This document shows positions 21,908 to 31,260 of a DNA stretch of 64,000 nucleotides, in pieces. A program made the translations under genes and the position numbers. The notes beneath the pieces were generated by a model that was not told the DNA's origin, did no database searches, and saw only the letters and a program-made list of their open reading frames with translations. The DNA is taken from assembly GCA_021774335.1 (NCBI GenBank), contig JAJFJD010000008.1:1-64000 (forward strand). The letters are read 5' to 3'. Position 1 is the stretch's first letter, and each line of letters opens with the position of its first letter. This stretch comes from Alphaproteobacteria bacterium. Lineage in GTDB: Bacteria > Pseudomonadota > Alphaproteobacteria > UBA8366.

Positions 21908-22612
21908 GTGACGACTCTACGTGAGACATTGAAACCGGTATTGCCGCCGATCCATCGGGCAGGATACCCGTTCATCGGGGCATTTGCCGTGGCGACGGTG
22001 CTTCTTGGCCTGTTCTGGACGCCGCTCCTCGTCATCGGTGGGATTCTGACGGTGTGGTGCGTCTATTTTTTCCGGGATCCGCCGCGGGTGACGCCGACGC
22101 GCGAAGGACTGGTGATCAGCCCTGCCGATGGTGTCGTGCAGATGATTGTTGAAGCGCCACCGCCCCCCGAGCTGGAGATGGGCGACGCGCCGCTCACCCG
22201 GATCAGCGTCTTCATGAACGTCTTTAATTGTCATGTGAATCGGTCGCCAGTGGCCGGGCGGATCGCCAAGCTGGCGTATCGGCCGGGCAAATTCTTCAAT
22301 GCGTCGCTGGATAAGGCAAGCGAGCATAACGAACGGCAATCACTGCGATTGACGATGGCCGATGGCCGCGATATCGCCTGCGTCCAGATTGCAGGATTGG
22401 TCGCCCGGCGCATCCTCTGCGAAGTCTCGCCCGATCAAGAGCTGCAAGTGGGAGCCAGAATCGGTATGATTCGGTTCGGCAGCCGCGTGGACGTTTATCT
22501 GCCGTCGGGCGTTGCCCCATTGGTCGTGACGGAACAGACCACCGTAGCCGGCGAAACGGTGCTTGCCGATCTCGCGAGTACCGAGACCGCACGGCAAGGA
22601 GAAATACGTTGA
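21908..22612 (+). CDS. psd: Phosphatidylserine decarboxylase proenzyme
   Basis: A 234-residue short-form decarboxylase that converts phosphatidylserine to phosphatidylethanolamine at the inner membrane. N-terminal hydrophobic segments span roughly residues 22-55. The catalytic blocks [20 protein letters not shown] and HNERQ are present. The self-cleavage site is [11 protein letters not shown], between Gly191 and Ser192, which generates the pyruvoyl group; the FGSR form, rather than LGST, is usual in alphaproteobacteria. The GTG start at 21908 has GGGGAGAGGAG upstream. The stop TGA shares a base with the pssA ATG, so translation is coupled. Confidence 0.95.
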   Translation: MTTLRETLKPVLPPIHRAGYPFIGAFAVATVLLGLFWTPLLVIGGILTVWCVYFFRDPPRVTPTREGLVISPADGVVQMIVEAPPPPELEMGDAPLTRISVFMNVFNCHVNRSPVAGRIAKLAYRPGKFFNASLDKASEHNERQSLRLTMADGRDIACVQIAGLVARRILCEVSPDQELQVGARIGMIRFGSRVDVYLPSGVAPLVVTEQTTVAGETVLADLASTETARQGEIR

Positions 22613-23508
22613 TGATGAAACGCCGACGGTTTCGACGGATTCCCCGCCTCAAGGGGCAGACCGTCAGCAAAATGGTCCCCAATATCATCACAGTGGGCGC
22701 GTTGTCCGCCGGGTTCACGGCAATCCGATTTGCGTTCGAGGGAAAGTGGGAATTCGCCGCCGTTGCCATTCTGGTCGCCGCCGTCCTCGATGCGTTGGAT
22801 GGCCGGATGGCGCGGCTGTTGAAGTCGGCCAGCGATTTCGGCGCGGAGCTCGATTCCCTGTCAGACGTGATCGCCTTCGGGGTCGCGCCCGCGGTTGTCA
22901 TCTACGTCTGGGCACTCAGCAGCGTCGACGGTCCCGGCTGGATCGCTGCGCTTTTCTTCACGGTTTGCTGCGCCCTGCGGCTGGCACGGTTCAACACGTC
23001 GCTCGGCAAGTTGCCGCCCTATGCTTACAACTACTTTACGGGAATTCCCGCGCCGGCGGGGGCGGGCCTTGCCATTTTGCCGTTGGTCCTCAGCTTTGAG
23101 ATCGGCGACCCGATCGCCCGGCACCCGTTGGTTGCCGGAAGCTGGCTCGCCCTGATCGGGGCATTGATGGTCAGCCAACTGCCGACCTTCTCCTTTAAGA
23201 AGCTGAAGGTGCCCCAGGATTACGTGCTGTTTGTCCTGGTAGCTGCCGGTTTGTTCGTCGCGGGCCTCGCGGGAGCACCCTGGCGGACCTTGATCGTGGT
23301 TGCCGTGCTTTATCTTGCCACGCTGCCGTTTGCCTATCGGTCGTTTACGCGGTTGCGGCGTGAAGCCGAACGCCTGCACGATGTCGATGAGGATGACGAT
23401 AGCGGCGAAAGCGGCGATCAACAGGATGGCGGCCCGGACGGTCCGCCCGATGAACCGGATGCCATCGCGGACGACTCATCGAAATCCTCCCACCTTCGCC
23501 AAGTCTAA
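22612..23508 (+). CDS. pssA: CDP-diacylglycerol--serine O-phosphatidyltransferase
   Basis: A 298-residue membrane enzyme that makes phosphatidylserine from CDP-diacylglycerol and serine, feeding the decarboxylase encoded upstream. The CDP-alcohol phosphatidyltransferase signature DG-x2-AR-x8-G-x3-D-x3-D is exact (residues about 63-86, from LDALDGRMAR to DSLSD). About seven hydrophobic helices follow. The C terminus is a long acidic tail (DVDEDDDSGESGDQQDGG), not needed for catalysis and variable in the family. AAGGAGA lies nine bases before the ATG; a TTG three bases earlier is also possible. Confidence 0.95.
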   Translation: MMKRRRFRRIPRLKGQTVSKMVPNIITVGALSAGFTAIRFAFEGKWEFAAVAILVAAVLDALDGRMARLLKSASDFGAELDSLSDVIAFGVAPAVVIYVWALSSVDGPGWIAALFFTVCCALRLARFNTSLGKLPPYAYNYFTGIPAPAGAGLAILPLVLSFEIGDPIARHPLVAGSWLALIGALMVSQLPTFSFKKLKVPQDYVLFVLVAAGLFVAGLAGAPWRTLIVVAVLYLATLPFAYRSFTRLRREAERLHDVDEDDDSGESGDQQDGGPDGPPDEPDAIADDSSKSSHLRQV

Positions 23509-23534
23509 CAAACCGCGGAAACACAAGGTACGGC

Positions 23535-24491
23535 TCAGTCGGGATGGGCGGCCGGGTTCTCGGCGCCTTTCCGGATGACATCCTGTCGCATGCCAACGGT
23601 GCCGAGGCGGCTGTTGAGAGGAATTCCCGTTAATTCCGCGATGTCCTGGGCTGCCGCGAGGGCATCTTCGGTGCGGACACCGGTTTCGATCCCCATCTCA
23701 TTCAGGAAATGAACGATGTCTTCCGTCGGTAGATTGCCGATCGAGCCGACACCGCCGGGGAAGGCGATGCCACCGCCGATTCCGCAGATCGATCCTTCGA
23801 CCTTGGTGACCCCGGCATCCAGTGCTGCCAGCAGGTTGGCTGGGGCCATGCCCATTTTTTCATGCAGGTGGAAGCTGAACTCGCAATCCGGGAACCGGTC
23901 ATGCGCCTGTTTAAACAGCGTATTGACCTGAATGGGTTCTTCCATGCCCGTGCTGGCGGCAAGGTAGAAGCGCCGTATGCCCGCGTTCCGTAACCGAGCG
24001 ACGCAGTCGAGCGTGCTCTCGGTCGGAATGATCCCCTCATACGGACAGAAGAGCGACATTCCGAGCGCCATGATGAAGGCCCGGCCGGCCTCGTCCGCGA
24101 CCCGAAAGCAGTCGCCGCCGGCCTCGATCACCTCGTCGAGGGTCATGTTCTGGTTCTTCGCCAGGTAACTCGCGCTGACCGTCATAAGTCCGAGAATTTC
24201 GTCCACGTCGGTCTCGACGGCGCGGATCGCTCCTCGCTTGTTCGGAACCAAAGCACGGTAGACGGTACCGGGACGCCGCTTGATACGGGCCAGGACTTCT
24301 TCCGCGTCGCGCAGCATCGGTACGACCCGGGGATGGGTAAAGCTCGTTACTTCGATCACCGGGAAGCCCGCGTCGCTCAACCGGTCCACCATGGCGATCT
24401 TGTCGTCCGTCTCGATCCAGTGATCGAGCGATTGCAGTCCGTCGCGTGGGCCGACCTCGACGACGGTTACGGCTTTTGGCAATGTGAGCAT
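23535..24491 (-). CDS. HMG-CoA lyase-like TIM-barrel lyase lacking the usual active-site cysteine
   Basis: A 318-residue member of the HMGL/DRE-TIM metallolyase family. EVGPRDGLQ (residues 12-20, with metal-binding Asp17 and catalytic Arg16) and FHLHEKMG (His208, His210) are intact. The loop that is GGCPYA in HMG-CoA lyases reads CGIGGGIAFP at 236-245, so the catalytic Cys is Gly241; PTEDIV follows normally. The protein therefore probably cleaves or condenses another CoA ester, or uses a different acid. It lies 14 bases after a CaiB-type CoA-transferase gene, suggesting an activate-then-cleave pathway for a hydroxy dicarboxylate. The substrate is unknown. Confidence 0.85.
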   Translation of the reverse strand: MLTLPKAVTVVEVGPRDGLQSLDHWIETDDKIAMVDRLSDAGFPVIEVTSFTHPRVVPMLRDAEEVLARIKRRPGTVYRALVPNKRGAIRAVETDVDEILGLMTVSASYLAKNQNMTLDEVIEAGGDCFRVADEAGRAFIMALGMSLFCPYEGIIPTESTLDCVARLRNAGIRRFYLAASTGMEEPIQVNTLFKQAHDRFPDCEFSFHLHEKMGMAPANLLAALDAGVTKVEGSICGIGGGIAFPGGVGSIGNLPTEDIVHFLNEMGIETGVRTEDALAAAQDIAELTGIPLNSRLGTVGMRQDVIRKGAENPAAHPD

Positions 24492-24505
24492 GGCGATGCC
24501 TCCTC

Positions 24506-25717
24506 TTAGTCCAGCTTGTAGCCGGCTTCCGCCAACTCTGTCTCGTCGAATCCCAGCTCATCGATCAGGACCTGCCGGTTGCTTGACCCCAGGATCGGCC
24601 CGGCATGATGGATCTTGCCGGGTGTGCGTGAGAATTTTCCGACCACGTTCTGCATGCGGAGGGGGCCGCCCAGTTCCTCATCGTCGACCGCGACGATATT
24701 TTCGCGCGCCTTGAAATGTTCGTCTTCGAAGATTTCCTTGATGTTGTTGCAAGGTGCGGCGGTCGCGTCGAATCTTTCGAAGAGCGCCAGCAGGTCTTCG
24801 CGATCGAACTGTTCGATAGCCGTCTGTAACGTCTCGTCCAGCGCGGGCGAGTTTTGAATGCGTAACCGGTTATCGAGAAAGCGCGGGTCGTTCGGAATGT
24901 CCGGAATGCCAAGCGCGTCGCACATCCGCTCGAAGGTCGATTGCGCACTGCCGGAAATCGAAACCCATTTGTCGTCCTTGGTGCGATAGGTATTGCGGGG
25001 TGCGGTAAAGGGCAGGCGGCTGCCGTTGCGTTCCTGAATGATCCCAAGCTGGTCGTAGTCGACGACCTGCGGCCCGAGCAGCGTGAACAACGGCTCGTAA
25101 ATCCCGAAGTCGACGACCTGTCCCTTGCCGGACCGGTTTTTCTCCTGCAGGGCGACCATCGCGAGAAAGGCGCCCATTAGGCCCGAGGTATCGTCGGCCA
25201 GGCCGAAACCCGGCAGCAGGGGCGGCTGGCCGGGGTAGCCGGTGATATAGGCGTAGCCGGCATAGCCTTCCGCAAGGGTGCCGAAACCCGGGCGATGGCT
25301 GTTCGGTCCGGTCTGCCCGAACCCGGTCAGCCGGATCATGATCAGGCCGGGGTTGATCTCGCTCAGCACGTCATACCCGAGGCCCCACTTTTCCAGCGTG
25401 CCCTTGCGGTAATTCTCGATGATGATGTCCGCGTCCGCGACGAGGCGTTTGACGATCTCGACGCCGAGCGGTGTCCGCAGGTCCGCGGTAACCGATCGCT
25501 TGTTGCGGTTGATCAGCTTGTACATCAAGCCGACGCCGTCCTTGTTGTTGCCCCAATAGCGGATCTCGTCGCCGGTTTCGGGACGTTCGACCTTGGTCAC
25601 GTCCGCGCCGAAGTCGGCCAAGAACATCGAGGAGATAGGACCCGCGAGAAAATTCGCGATATCAACGACTTTGATACCGGCGAGCGGTGTAGGGGCGGCT
25701 TCGGTTTCGGTTGGCAT
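24506..25717 (-). CDS. CaiB/BaiF family CoA-transferase
   Basis: A 403-residue family III CoA-transferase, which swaps CoA between carboxylic acids through an aspartyl-CoA intermediate. The start motif GIKVVDIANFLAGP, the block GADVTKVERP, ENYRKGTLEKWGLGYD and LTGFGQTGP are characteristic. The nucleophile is probably Asp175 in FGLADDTSG. The ATG at 25717 is chosen; the frame is open to 25819 without homology. It is the first gene of a two-gene unit with the HMGL-like lyase and diverges from a TauD-type gene 86 bases away. The acid substrate cannot be named. Confidence 0.92.
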   Translation of the reverse strand: MPTETEAAPTPLAGIKVVDIANFLAGPISSMFLADFGADVTKVERPETGDEIRYWGNNKDGVGLMYKLINRNKRSVTADLRTPLGVEIVKRLVADADIIIENYRKGTLEKWGLGYDVLSEINPGLIMIRLTGFGQTGPNSHRPGFGTLAEGYAGYAYITGYPGQPPLLPGFGLADDTSGLMGAFLAMVALQEKNRSGKGQVVDFGIYEPLFTLLGPQVVDYDQLGIIQERNGSRLPFTAPRNTYRTKDDKWVSISGSAQSTFERMCDALGIPDIPNDPRFLDNRLRIQNSPALDETLQTAIEQFDREDLLALFERFDATAAPCNNIKEIFEDEHFKARENIVAVDDEELGGPLRMQNVVGKFSRTPGKIHHAGPILGSSNRQVLIDELGFDETELAEAGYKLD

Positions 25718-25803
25718 GAATCGTCTTTCAATCGATTTGTTGGTATTTTTCAGAGTGCCGCATAATCGCGCACCGGAGCCTAACGAAGCAAGAGAACGCG
25801 ACG

Positions 25804-26673
25804 ATGAAGATTTCCCCAATCGACGGTAATTTCGCCTTTGAGGTCGTTGGCCTCGATCTCTGGGCCGATATTGGCGGCGCGGCCATCGCGGAACTGGCGA
25901 CCGCGTGGAGCAGCCAGGGTGTCCTGGTGTTTCGCCGTCAGGCCCTGTCGGAGGCGGAACTCGTCGCTTTCAGCAAGCGGTTCGGCGCGTTGGATATCAT
26001 CGTCCGGACCGATTGGCAGGCCTCGTTGCCCGAGGTCGTGCAGATTTCCAACATGAAGGATTATCACGGTAACTCGATCGGCGGACTCGGCGCGGGAGAA
26101 CTGGATTGGCATACCGACCAATCCTATGTGACCGATCCGGCTACGGGCAGCATCCTGTACATGGTTGAGATGCCGAAGGATGGGGCCAATACCCATTGGG
26201 CCAACCTGCAGCTTGCGTATGACGCGTTATCCAGCGACATGCAGCAACGGATCGAGGGATTGAGCGCGGTCTACGACTACATCGCGCGGCAATCGACCTA
26301 TGACGATGAGAAACCGATGTCCGAGGAATTGCGTCGCAAGACGCCGCCGGTGACGCATCCGCTGGTTAACCGGCATCCGGTCACGGGACGCAAGTCGCTC
26401 TATCTGGACCCGACGACTTCGGTTGGTATCGACGGATTGCCGGCGGACGAGGGGCGAGCGTTACTGGATGAATTGAACACCCACGCCACACAGCCGCAAT
26501 TCGTCTATACGCATCGCTGGCAGATAGGCGACCTGATCATGTGGGATAACGGTTTCCTGCTGCACAGGCGGGACCCGTTCGATCCGTCGCAGAACCGGCT
26601 GCTGAAACGGACGACGCTGCGGCTTTCACCGCAGCGTCATATCGTTCCGTCGTCTACTCTGTACGCAGCCTAG
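25804..26673 (+). CDS. TauD/TfdA family Fe(II)/2-oxoglutarate dioxygenase
   Basis: A 289-residue dioxygenase. The iron ligands are His103 and Asp105 in LDWHTDQSY and distal His254 in WDNGFLLHRRD; Arg265 or Arg269 (QNRLLKRTTLR) should bind 2-oxoglutarate. The N-terminal block GVLVFRRQ is typical. TauD-type enzymes hydroxylate taurine, aryloxyacids or other small acids; the substrate is not clear here. It diverges from the CaiB gene, so the three genes may serve one catabolic route. Its last 20 bases overlap the convergent permease gene. Confidence 0.9.
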   Translation: MKISPIDGNFAFEVVGLDLWADIGGAAIAELATAWSSQGVLVFRRQALSEAELVAFSKRFGALDIIVRTDWQASLPEVVQISNMKDYHGNSIGGLGAGELDWHTDQSYVTDPATGSILYMVEMPKDGANTHWANLQLAYDALSSDMQQRIEGLSAVYDYIARQSTYDDEKPMSEELRRKTPPVTHPLVNRHPVTGRKSLYLDPTTSVGIDGLPADEGRALLDELNTHATQPQFVYTHRWQIGDLIMWDNGFLLHRRDPFDPSQNRLLKRTTLRLSPQRHIVPSSTLYAA

Positions 26674-27544
26674 GATCGAGCGCGTCGCGCACGCCGTCGC
26701 CGAACAGGTTGAAGCCGAAGACGGTCAACGTGATGGCAAGGCCCGGGAACACCGCAACCCAGGGAGCGCTTTCCGCGTATTCTTCGGCGCCGCCTTGCAG
26801 CATCAGGCCCCAGGCAGCCGTCGGTTCCTGCACCCCAAGGCCGAGGTAGGACAGCGACGCTTCGAGCAGAATTGCCTGACCGATATTCGCCGTCAGAATG
26901 ATCAGGAAAGGCGCCAGGACGTTGGGCACCATGTGGCGCAGAATAATCCGCGTGTGGCCGAAGCCCAGCGCCCGCGCTGCATCTACATAAGGTATCTCGC
27001 GGATCGCCAACGCGTTCGACCGAACGATCCGGGCGGCGTCCGGAATGAACGGCAGACAGATCGCGAAGATGACGTGATGCAGTTCTGACCCGAATACCGA
27101 CACCACCGACAAAGCGATAATGATCGTGGGGAAGGCGATGAAGATATCCATGAAGCGCTGGATGATGAGATCGATCTTGCCGCCGAAATACGCGCTCGCG
27201 ACGCCGATCACGAGGCCGGTCGATGCACCTACGCCAGCGGCAACAAAACCGATGAAGAGCGCCGTGCGCGCGCCGTAGATGCAGCGTGACAGCAGATCGC
27301 GGCCGAACTGGTCGGTTCCCAGCCAATAGTCACCGCCGGGCGGCAGCAGCATTGCCGGGAAATTGTTTATTTCGGGATCATGCGGCGCGATGTATTCGGC
27401 GAAGATCGCCATCAAGGTCAGGGTGATGACCATAACTCCGCCCCAGGCGCCCAGTGGATGCTTCTTGAGCGATTCCCATAGCGATTCATGCCATGGACGG
27501 CGCAGGTATAATTCCGGTTGATCTAGGTGTTCCGCTACTGACAT
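26654..27544 (-). CDS. ABC transporter permease, DppC-like (second copy, operon-distal)
   Basis: A 296-residue inner-membrane permease of the dipeptide/oligopeptide/nickel importer family. The N terminus is cytoplasmic, followed by a helix near residues 35-53 and the LGTDQFGRDLLSR block. The EAA loop that docks the ATPase is seen as EIPYVDAARALGFGHTRII. It closely resembles the permease encoded immediately upstream (shared SYLGLGVQEPTAAWGLMLQG and AESAPWVAVFPGLAIT), so the two are duplicates. It is the last gene of the ABC operon. Two DppC-type subunits could form alternative heterodimers with the single DppB-type subunit. Confidence 0.92.
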   Translation of the reverse strand: MSVAEHLDQPELYLRRPWHESLWESLKKHPLGAWGGVMVITLTLMAIFAEYIAPHDPEINNFPAMLLPPGGDYWLGTDQFGRDLLSRCIYGARTALFIGFVAAGVGASTGLVIGVASAYFGGKIDLIIQRFMDIFIAFPTIIIALSVVSVFGSELHHVIFAICLPFIPDAARIVRSNALAIREIPYVDAARALGFGHTRIILRHMVPNVLAPFLIILTANIGQAILLEASLSYLGLGVQEPTAAWGLMLQGGAEEYAESAPWVAVFPGLAITLTVFGFNLFGDGVRDALDPRLRTE

Positions 27545-27608
27545 TCCGCTCTGCTATCTGTTAGCCCCGGGGGCGATGGGGCAGGGTCACTTGTCTCTTT
27601 CTCATAAT

Positions 27609-27639
27609 CGGGCCGCCGCGTAAAGCACGCGACGGCCCG
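27609..27639 (-). other. Long GC hairpin between the two DppC-type permease genes
   Basis: Arms 27609-27621 and 27627-27639 form a 13-bp stem with one G-U wobble on the transcribed strand and a 5-base loop. There is no T-run after it on either strand, so it is unlikely to be a complete terminator. A transcript-processing or stabilising role, setting different levels for the two permeases, is an inference. Confidence 0.6.
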
Positions 27640-27675
27640 AATTCAACTATAAGGCATTTGCCCTTTAGCGTTGGT

Positions 27676-28578
27676 TTATTGCGAACGCAATCTGGGATCC
27701 AGAGTATCCCGGACTGCATCGCCGAATAGGTTGAATCCAAAGACGGCGAGCGTGATCGCAAGTCCCGGGAATACGGCAACCCATGGTGCGCTTTCCGCAT
27801 ACTCTTCGGCGCCGCCCTGAAGCATCAAGCCCCAAGCCGCTGTCGGCTCTTGGACCCCGAGGCCGAGGTAGGAGAGCGAGGCCTCAAGCAGGATCGCCTG
27901 ACCGACGAAAGCGGTCAGCATGATCAGGAAGGGCGCCATCACGTTCGGCGCCATGTGCCGCATGATAATCCGAATATGGCTGAAGCCCATTGCCCGTGCC
28001 GCGTCCACATAAGGAATCTCGCGGATGGCAAGGGCGTTGGACCGCACGACCCGCGCACACCGTGGAATGAACGGTATGGTGATCGCGATGATCACGTTCT
28101 CGATTCCTGTGCCAAAGATCGAAACGACGGCCAAGGCCATGATGATCAGCGGGAAGGCCATGAAGACATCCATGATGCGCTGGAAAATCAGGTCGATCTT
28201 ACCGCCGAAATAGGCACTGCCGACGCCGAGGACCAACCCGATAAAGGCGCCGACGAAAGCTGCAACGAAGCCGACGAATAGCGCTGTTCGAGCGCCATAG
28301 ATGATCCGTGTCCATAGGTCGCGGCCGAATTGGTCGGTGCCGAGCCAGAACTCGGAACTCGGCGGCACAAGCATATGCTCGAAGGAGTTCGATTCCGGAT
28401 CATATGCAGTGAGGTAATTCGCGAAGATCGCCAGGACGATCATCAGCAACACCAAGAGTCCGCCCATGGCTCCAAGAGGATTCTTGCGCGCCATTTCACC
28501 GGCGCGTTGGCCCCACGACCGTTGGTCGAAGAGTTCTTCGATATCAGCGTGGGCTTGGGTTTCTTCTACTGTACTCAT
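27676..28578 (-). CDS. ABC transporter permease, DppC-like (first copy)
   Basis: A 300-residue permease of the peptide/nickel ABC importer family. LGTDQFGRDLWTRI, the EAA loop REIPYVDAARAMGFSHIRII and the closing FGFNLFGDAVRDTLDPRLR are all standard. It follows the DppB-type gene by 14 bases, the normal B-C order. Its distal neighbour is a paralog with nearly identical C-terminal third. Differences are greatest in the first 60 residues and in the stretch after VVSIFG, where this copy has TGIENVIIAITIPFIPRCAR. Confidence 0.93.
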   Translation of the reverse strand: MSTVEETQAHADIEELFDQRSWGQRAGEMARKNPLGAMGGLLVLLMIVLAIFANYLTAYDPESNSFEHMLVPPSSEFWLGTDQFGRDLWTRIIYGARTALFVGFVAAFVGAFIGLVLGVGSAYFGGKIDLIFQRIMDVFMAFPLIIMALAVVSIFGTGIENVIIAITIPFIPRCARVVRSNALAIREIPYVDAARAMGFSHIRIIMRHMAPNVMAPFLIMLTAFVGQAILLEASLSYLGLGVQEPTAAWGLMLQGGAEEYAESAPWVAVFPGLAITLAVFGFNLFGDAVRDTLDPRLRSQ

Positions 28579-28592
28579 TTCAGATTTCCTCC

Positions 28593-29564
28593 CTAACTGT
28601 ACCGGATCCGAGGATCGAGCCAGGCATAGAAGATGTCGACCACGAGGTTGGTCACGACGAAGATAAAGGCGACGAGCATGACCAGCGCCTGGGTCAGCGT
28701 GAAGTCATGGTTCGTAACCGATTCGACGAAGAGTTTGCCGAGACCGTTCAAGTTGAACACCTGTTCGGTTACCACCAGTCCTCCCATTAGGAAGGCGAAT
28801 TCGATGCCGATCACGGTTACCACCGGCAGCATGGCGTTTTTCAGCGCATGCCGGTTGATGATGACCTTCTCGAGCAGTCCCTTCGCCCGTGCGGTCCGGA
28901 CGTAATCCTCTCGCAACACCTCAAGCAGGGCCGAGCGCGTCATACGGGTCGCTACCGCGGAATAGCGATACCCGGTTGCCAGTGCCGGCCAAATGAGCTG
29001 TGAGAGGTTGCCGAGCGGATCTTCCCAGGGGTCGACATATTCGATGGGCGGCATCCAAGGGGTGCCGAACCATGCTTGCGTCGAAATCAGCAGACCGAGA
29101 ATGATCAGAATGCCGAGCCAGAAGGACGGCATTGCGATTCCGGCGATGCTGAATGTCCGCACGACGTAATCAATCCAGGTGTTTTGCTTGATCGCCGAAA
29201 TTGTGCCCATCGGGATCGCGATGATCACGCTGACGACCGTCGCGATGATGGCGACTTCCATCGATAATTCGAACCGTAATCCGATCTCTTTCGTGATCGG
29301 CTGACTCGTCCACATGGAATTGCCGAGATTGAAGGTGAAGAACCCGACGATGAAGTCCAAGAACTGCATAAACATCGGCTGATCCATGCCGAGGTCGACC
29401 TGACAGGCCTTAATCGCCTCCGGGTCCACGAATGAGCCTTCACCGGCCATTCGCAGCTCGCAGACGTCACCCGGAATCAGACGCAGCAGACAGAAAACCA
29501 AAACGGCTGCGCCGATCAGTGTCGGGAACATCAGGAGGATACGTTTGATCGTATATTTGTACAT
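28593..29564 (-). CDS. ABC transporter permease, DppB-like
   Basis: A 323-residue permease with the N-terminal helix and FCLLRLIPGD block that define the DppB/OppB subunit, a periplasmic loop containing LGMDQPMFMQFLDF, and the EAA-type loop REDYVRTARAKGLLEKVII. The C-terminal ends in YAWLDPRIRYS as usual. It is the only B-type subunit of the operon and must pair with one or both C-type permeases downstream. It lies 73 bases after the solute-binding protein gene on the same strand. Confidence 0.93.
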   Translation of the reverse strand: MYKYTIKRILLMFPTLIGAAVLVFCLLRLIPGDVCELRMAGEGSFVDPEAIKACQVDLGMDQPMFMQFLDFIVGFFTFNLGNSMWTSQPITKEIGLRFELSMEVAIIATVVSVIIAIPMGTISAIKQNTWIDYVVRTFSIAGIAMPSFWLGILIILGLLISTQAWFGTPWMPPIEYVDPWEDPLGNLSQLIWPALATGYRYSAVATRMTRSALLEVLREDYVRTARAKGLLEKVIINRHALKNAMLPVVTVIGIEFAFLMGGLVVTEQVFNLNGLGKLFVESVTNHDFTLTQALVMLVAFIFVVTNLVVDIFYAWLDPRIRYS

Positions 29565-29637
29565 TTACTTCTTGCTCCGCGGTTCGCCCTTAAATCCAAT
29601 GATTCGGATAGGGGGCGTTCTCTAAGCTACCGTGCGC

Positions 29638-31260
29638 TCATCGCAATTTGGGATCGATCCAAACCCGATCGAGCGCTTGGTTCAGGTAATGGCTGGGCGC
29701 AATGTTCCAGCCTTTAACGTAGCTACGATGCGGATTGATTTTGTACCACCAGAACGCGGGAATGTAGTGCCCTTGTCCAATTAGATGGTTCTCATAGGTC
29801 CGCATCTTCTTGTATTGGCCTTTCGGATCGGTCTCGTAGAGCATGTCGAAATACATCTCGTCGATCTTCTGATCCGTATGGCCTGAGTAGTTGTTGCCGG
29901 CGTCGATCAGCCATTTCGACACGTCGATCGTCGGGTTGATGACCGTCTGGCAGTTGAAGTCGATCGATACGTCGAAATCCTTCGTCTTGCGAAGGCCGGC
30001 GTACCATGGCCCGGACGGCACGACCTTTTGGTCGGCCTTGATGCCGACCTTGCGCCATTGATCGATGAGCCATGTGCCCACGACCTTATAAGGCTGATCG
30101 ACGGCACGATTCCAAAGCGTCAATTTCAGGTTGGACTGGCCGGCGTCCCCGAGCAGTTTCTTGCTCTTGGCGCGGCTGGCATTCAGATCCTTGCCGTAGC
30201 CGGGAAGCTTCGAAAGTTCGGCTTTTGAGGCCTCGAGCGTGTGGCCCGGGAAGACGACACCGCCGACTGTTTTCACGATGGCGATGCGTGCGAGATAGTT
30301 CGATCCGCCCCAACGGTCGAGCGAATAGCCCAACGCCTGACGGACGCGCGCGTCCTGGAATTGTTTTTTGCGCTGATTGGGGCTGGTGCCCATCAGGCAG
30401 TTCCAGTTGCTTTCCTGGACCTTGATTTTATTGCCCAGCGCCTTGACCAGATCGTCGCGCGCCTTCGGCGGGAAGCCTCGGAACTCGATCGATGCCCTGT
30501 CGCCGCGGATTGCTTGCAGGCGGACCGACATCTTCGGCGCCGAGATCGCCTTATAGCCGTCGAGATAGGGTTGACCTTTTAGATGGAATTCGTCGTTCCG
30601 CGTGCCCTCGACGAGCGCTCCAGGCTGATGCTGCACGAACTTGAATGCGCCGGTGCCGTTCACGTTTTTCTTGTGCCAAGCATAACCGTGCGCGTCGATA
30701 TCCTTCTTCGAATAGACGAAGTTGAACGGCGACGCCAAAGCGGGAATAAGCGCCGGCAGGGGCCGCTTCAGGTTGACGACAAGGGTTGTGGCATCGGGCG
30801 TTTGAACGCTTGCGACCTGCGTGTACCAGGATTTGCGTGAACTCGGCACGCCCTTGGGCGGAAAAATAATCTTGTCGAGCGTAGCTTTCAGGTCGGCCGA
30901 AGTGAGCGGGGCGCCATCGTGGAAAATGACGCCGCTCTTGATCTTGAATGTATAGGTCTTGCCGCCATTGCTCTTCTTCCACTTCCCTTCGCAAAGGTCG
31001 CAGATGATATCGGTTGGCGATTGAGGATTGTCCGGATTCACGCGCAGCAACAGGCTGTAAAACGGCCGGATCGGATGGATCATACCGAAGGTCGTTTCCT
31101 GGTGGCCGTCATAAGATGGAATCTTGCTGCCGACGACGAAACTCAGGACGCCGCCTCGTACGGGCGTCCCTGCAATAGCCGCAGTGGATACCGCACCGAA
31201 CGCGAGGGAACCTCCCAGCGCGATGGCGGCGGTCGCCAATCTCCGTCTAATTGTCGTCAT
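29638..31260 (-). CDS. ABC transporter substrate-binding protein, family 5
   Basis: A 540-residue periplasmic binding protein of the peptide/nickel family (SBP_bac_5). A signal peptide spans about residues 1-30 (RRRLATAAIALGGSLAFGAVSTAA-like, ending AIAG). The family block TYTFKIKSGVIFHDGAPLTSADLK is clear, as is DARVRQALGYSLDR. Family members carry peptides, nickel, opines or glycosides, so the ligand is open. It lies third in the operon, after both ATPase genes, an order different from the usual binding-protein-first arrangement. Gaps on both sides (130 and 73 bases) may contain extra expression signals. Confidence 0.93.
   Translation of the reverse strand: MTTIRRRLATAAIALGGSLAFGAVSTAAIAGTPVRGGVLSFVVGSKIPSYDGHQETTFGMIHPIRPFYSLLLRVNPDNPQSPTDIICDLCEGKWKKSNGGKTYTFKIKSGVIFHDGAPLTSADLKATLDKIIFPPKGVPSSRKSWYTQVASVQTPDATTLVVNLKRPLPALIPALASPFNFVYSKKDIDAHGYAWHKKNVNGTGAFKFVQHQPGALVEGTRNDEFHLKGQPYLDGYKAISAPKMSVRLQAIRGDRASIEFRGFPPKARDDLVKALGNKIKVQESNWNCLMGTSPNQRKKQFQDARVRQALGYSLDRWGGSNYLARIAIVKTVGGVVFPGHTLEASKAELSKLPGYGKDLNASRAKSKKLLGDAGQSNLKLTLWNRAVDQPYKVVGTWLIDQWRKVGIKADQKVVPSGPWYAGLRKTKDFDVSIDFNCQTVINPTIDVSKWLIDAGNNYSGHTDQKIDEMYFDMLYETDPKGQYKKMRTYENHLIGQGHYIPAFWWYKINPHRSYVKGWNIAPSHYLNQALDRVWIDPKLR

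Noticed and set aside
21630..21911. A 93-codon plus-strand frame before psd
   Set aside because: Its composition is Arg/Ser-rich and unlike neighbouring proteins, there is no ribosome site, and it overlaps the psd start.
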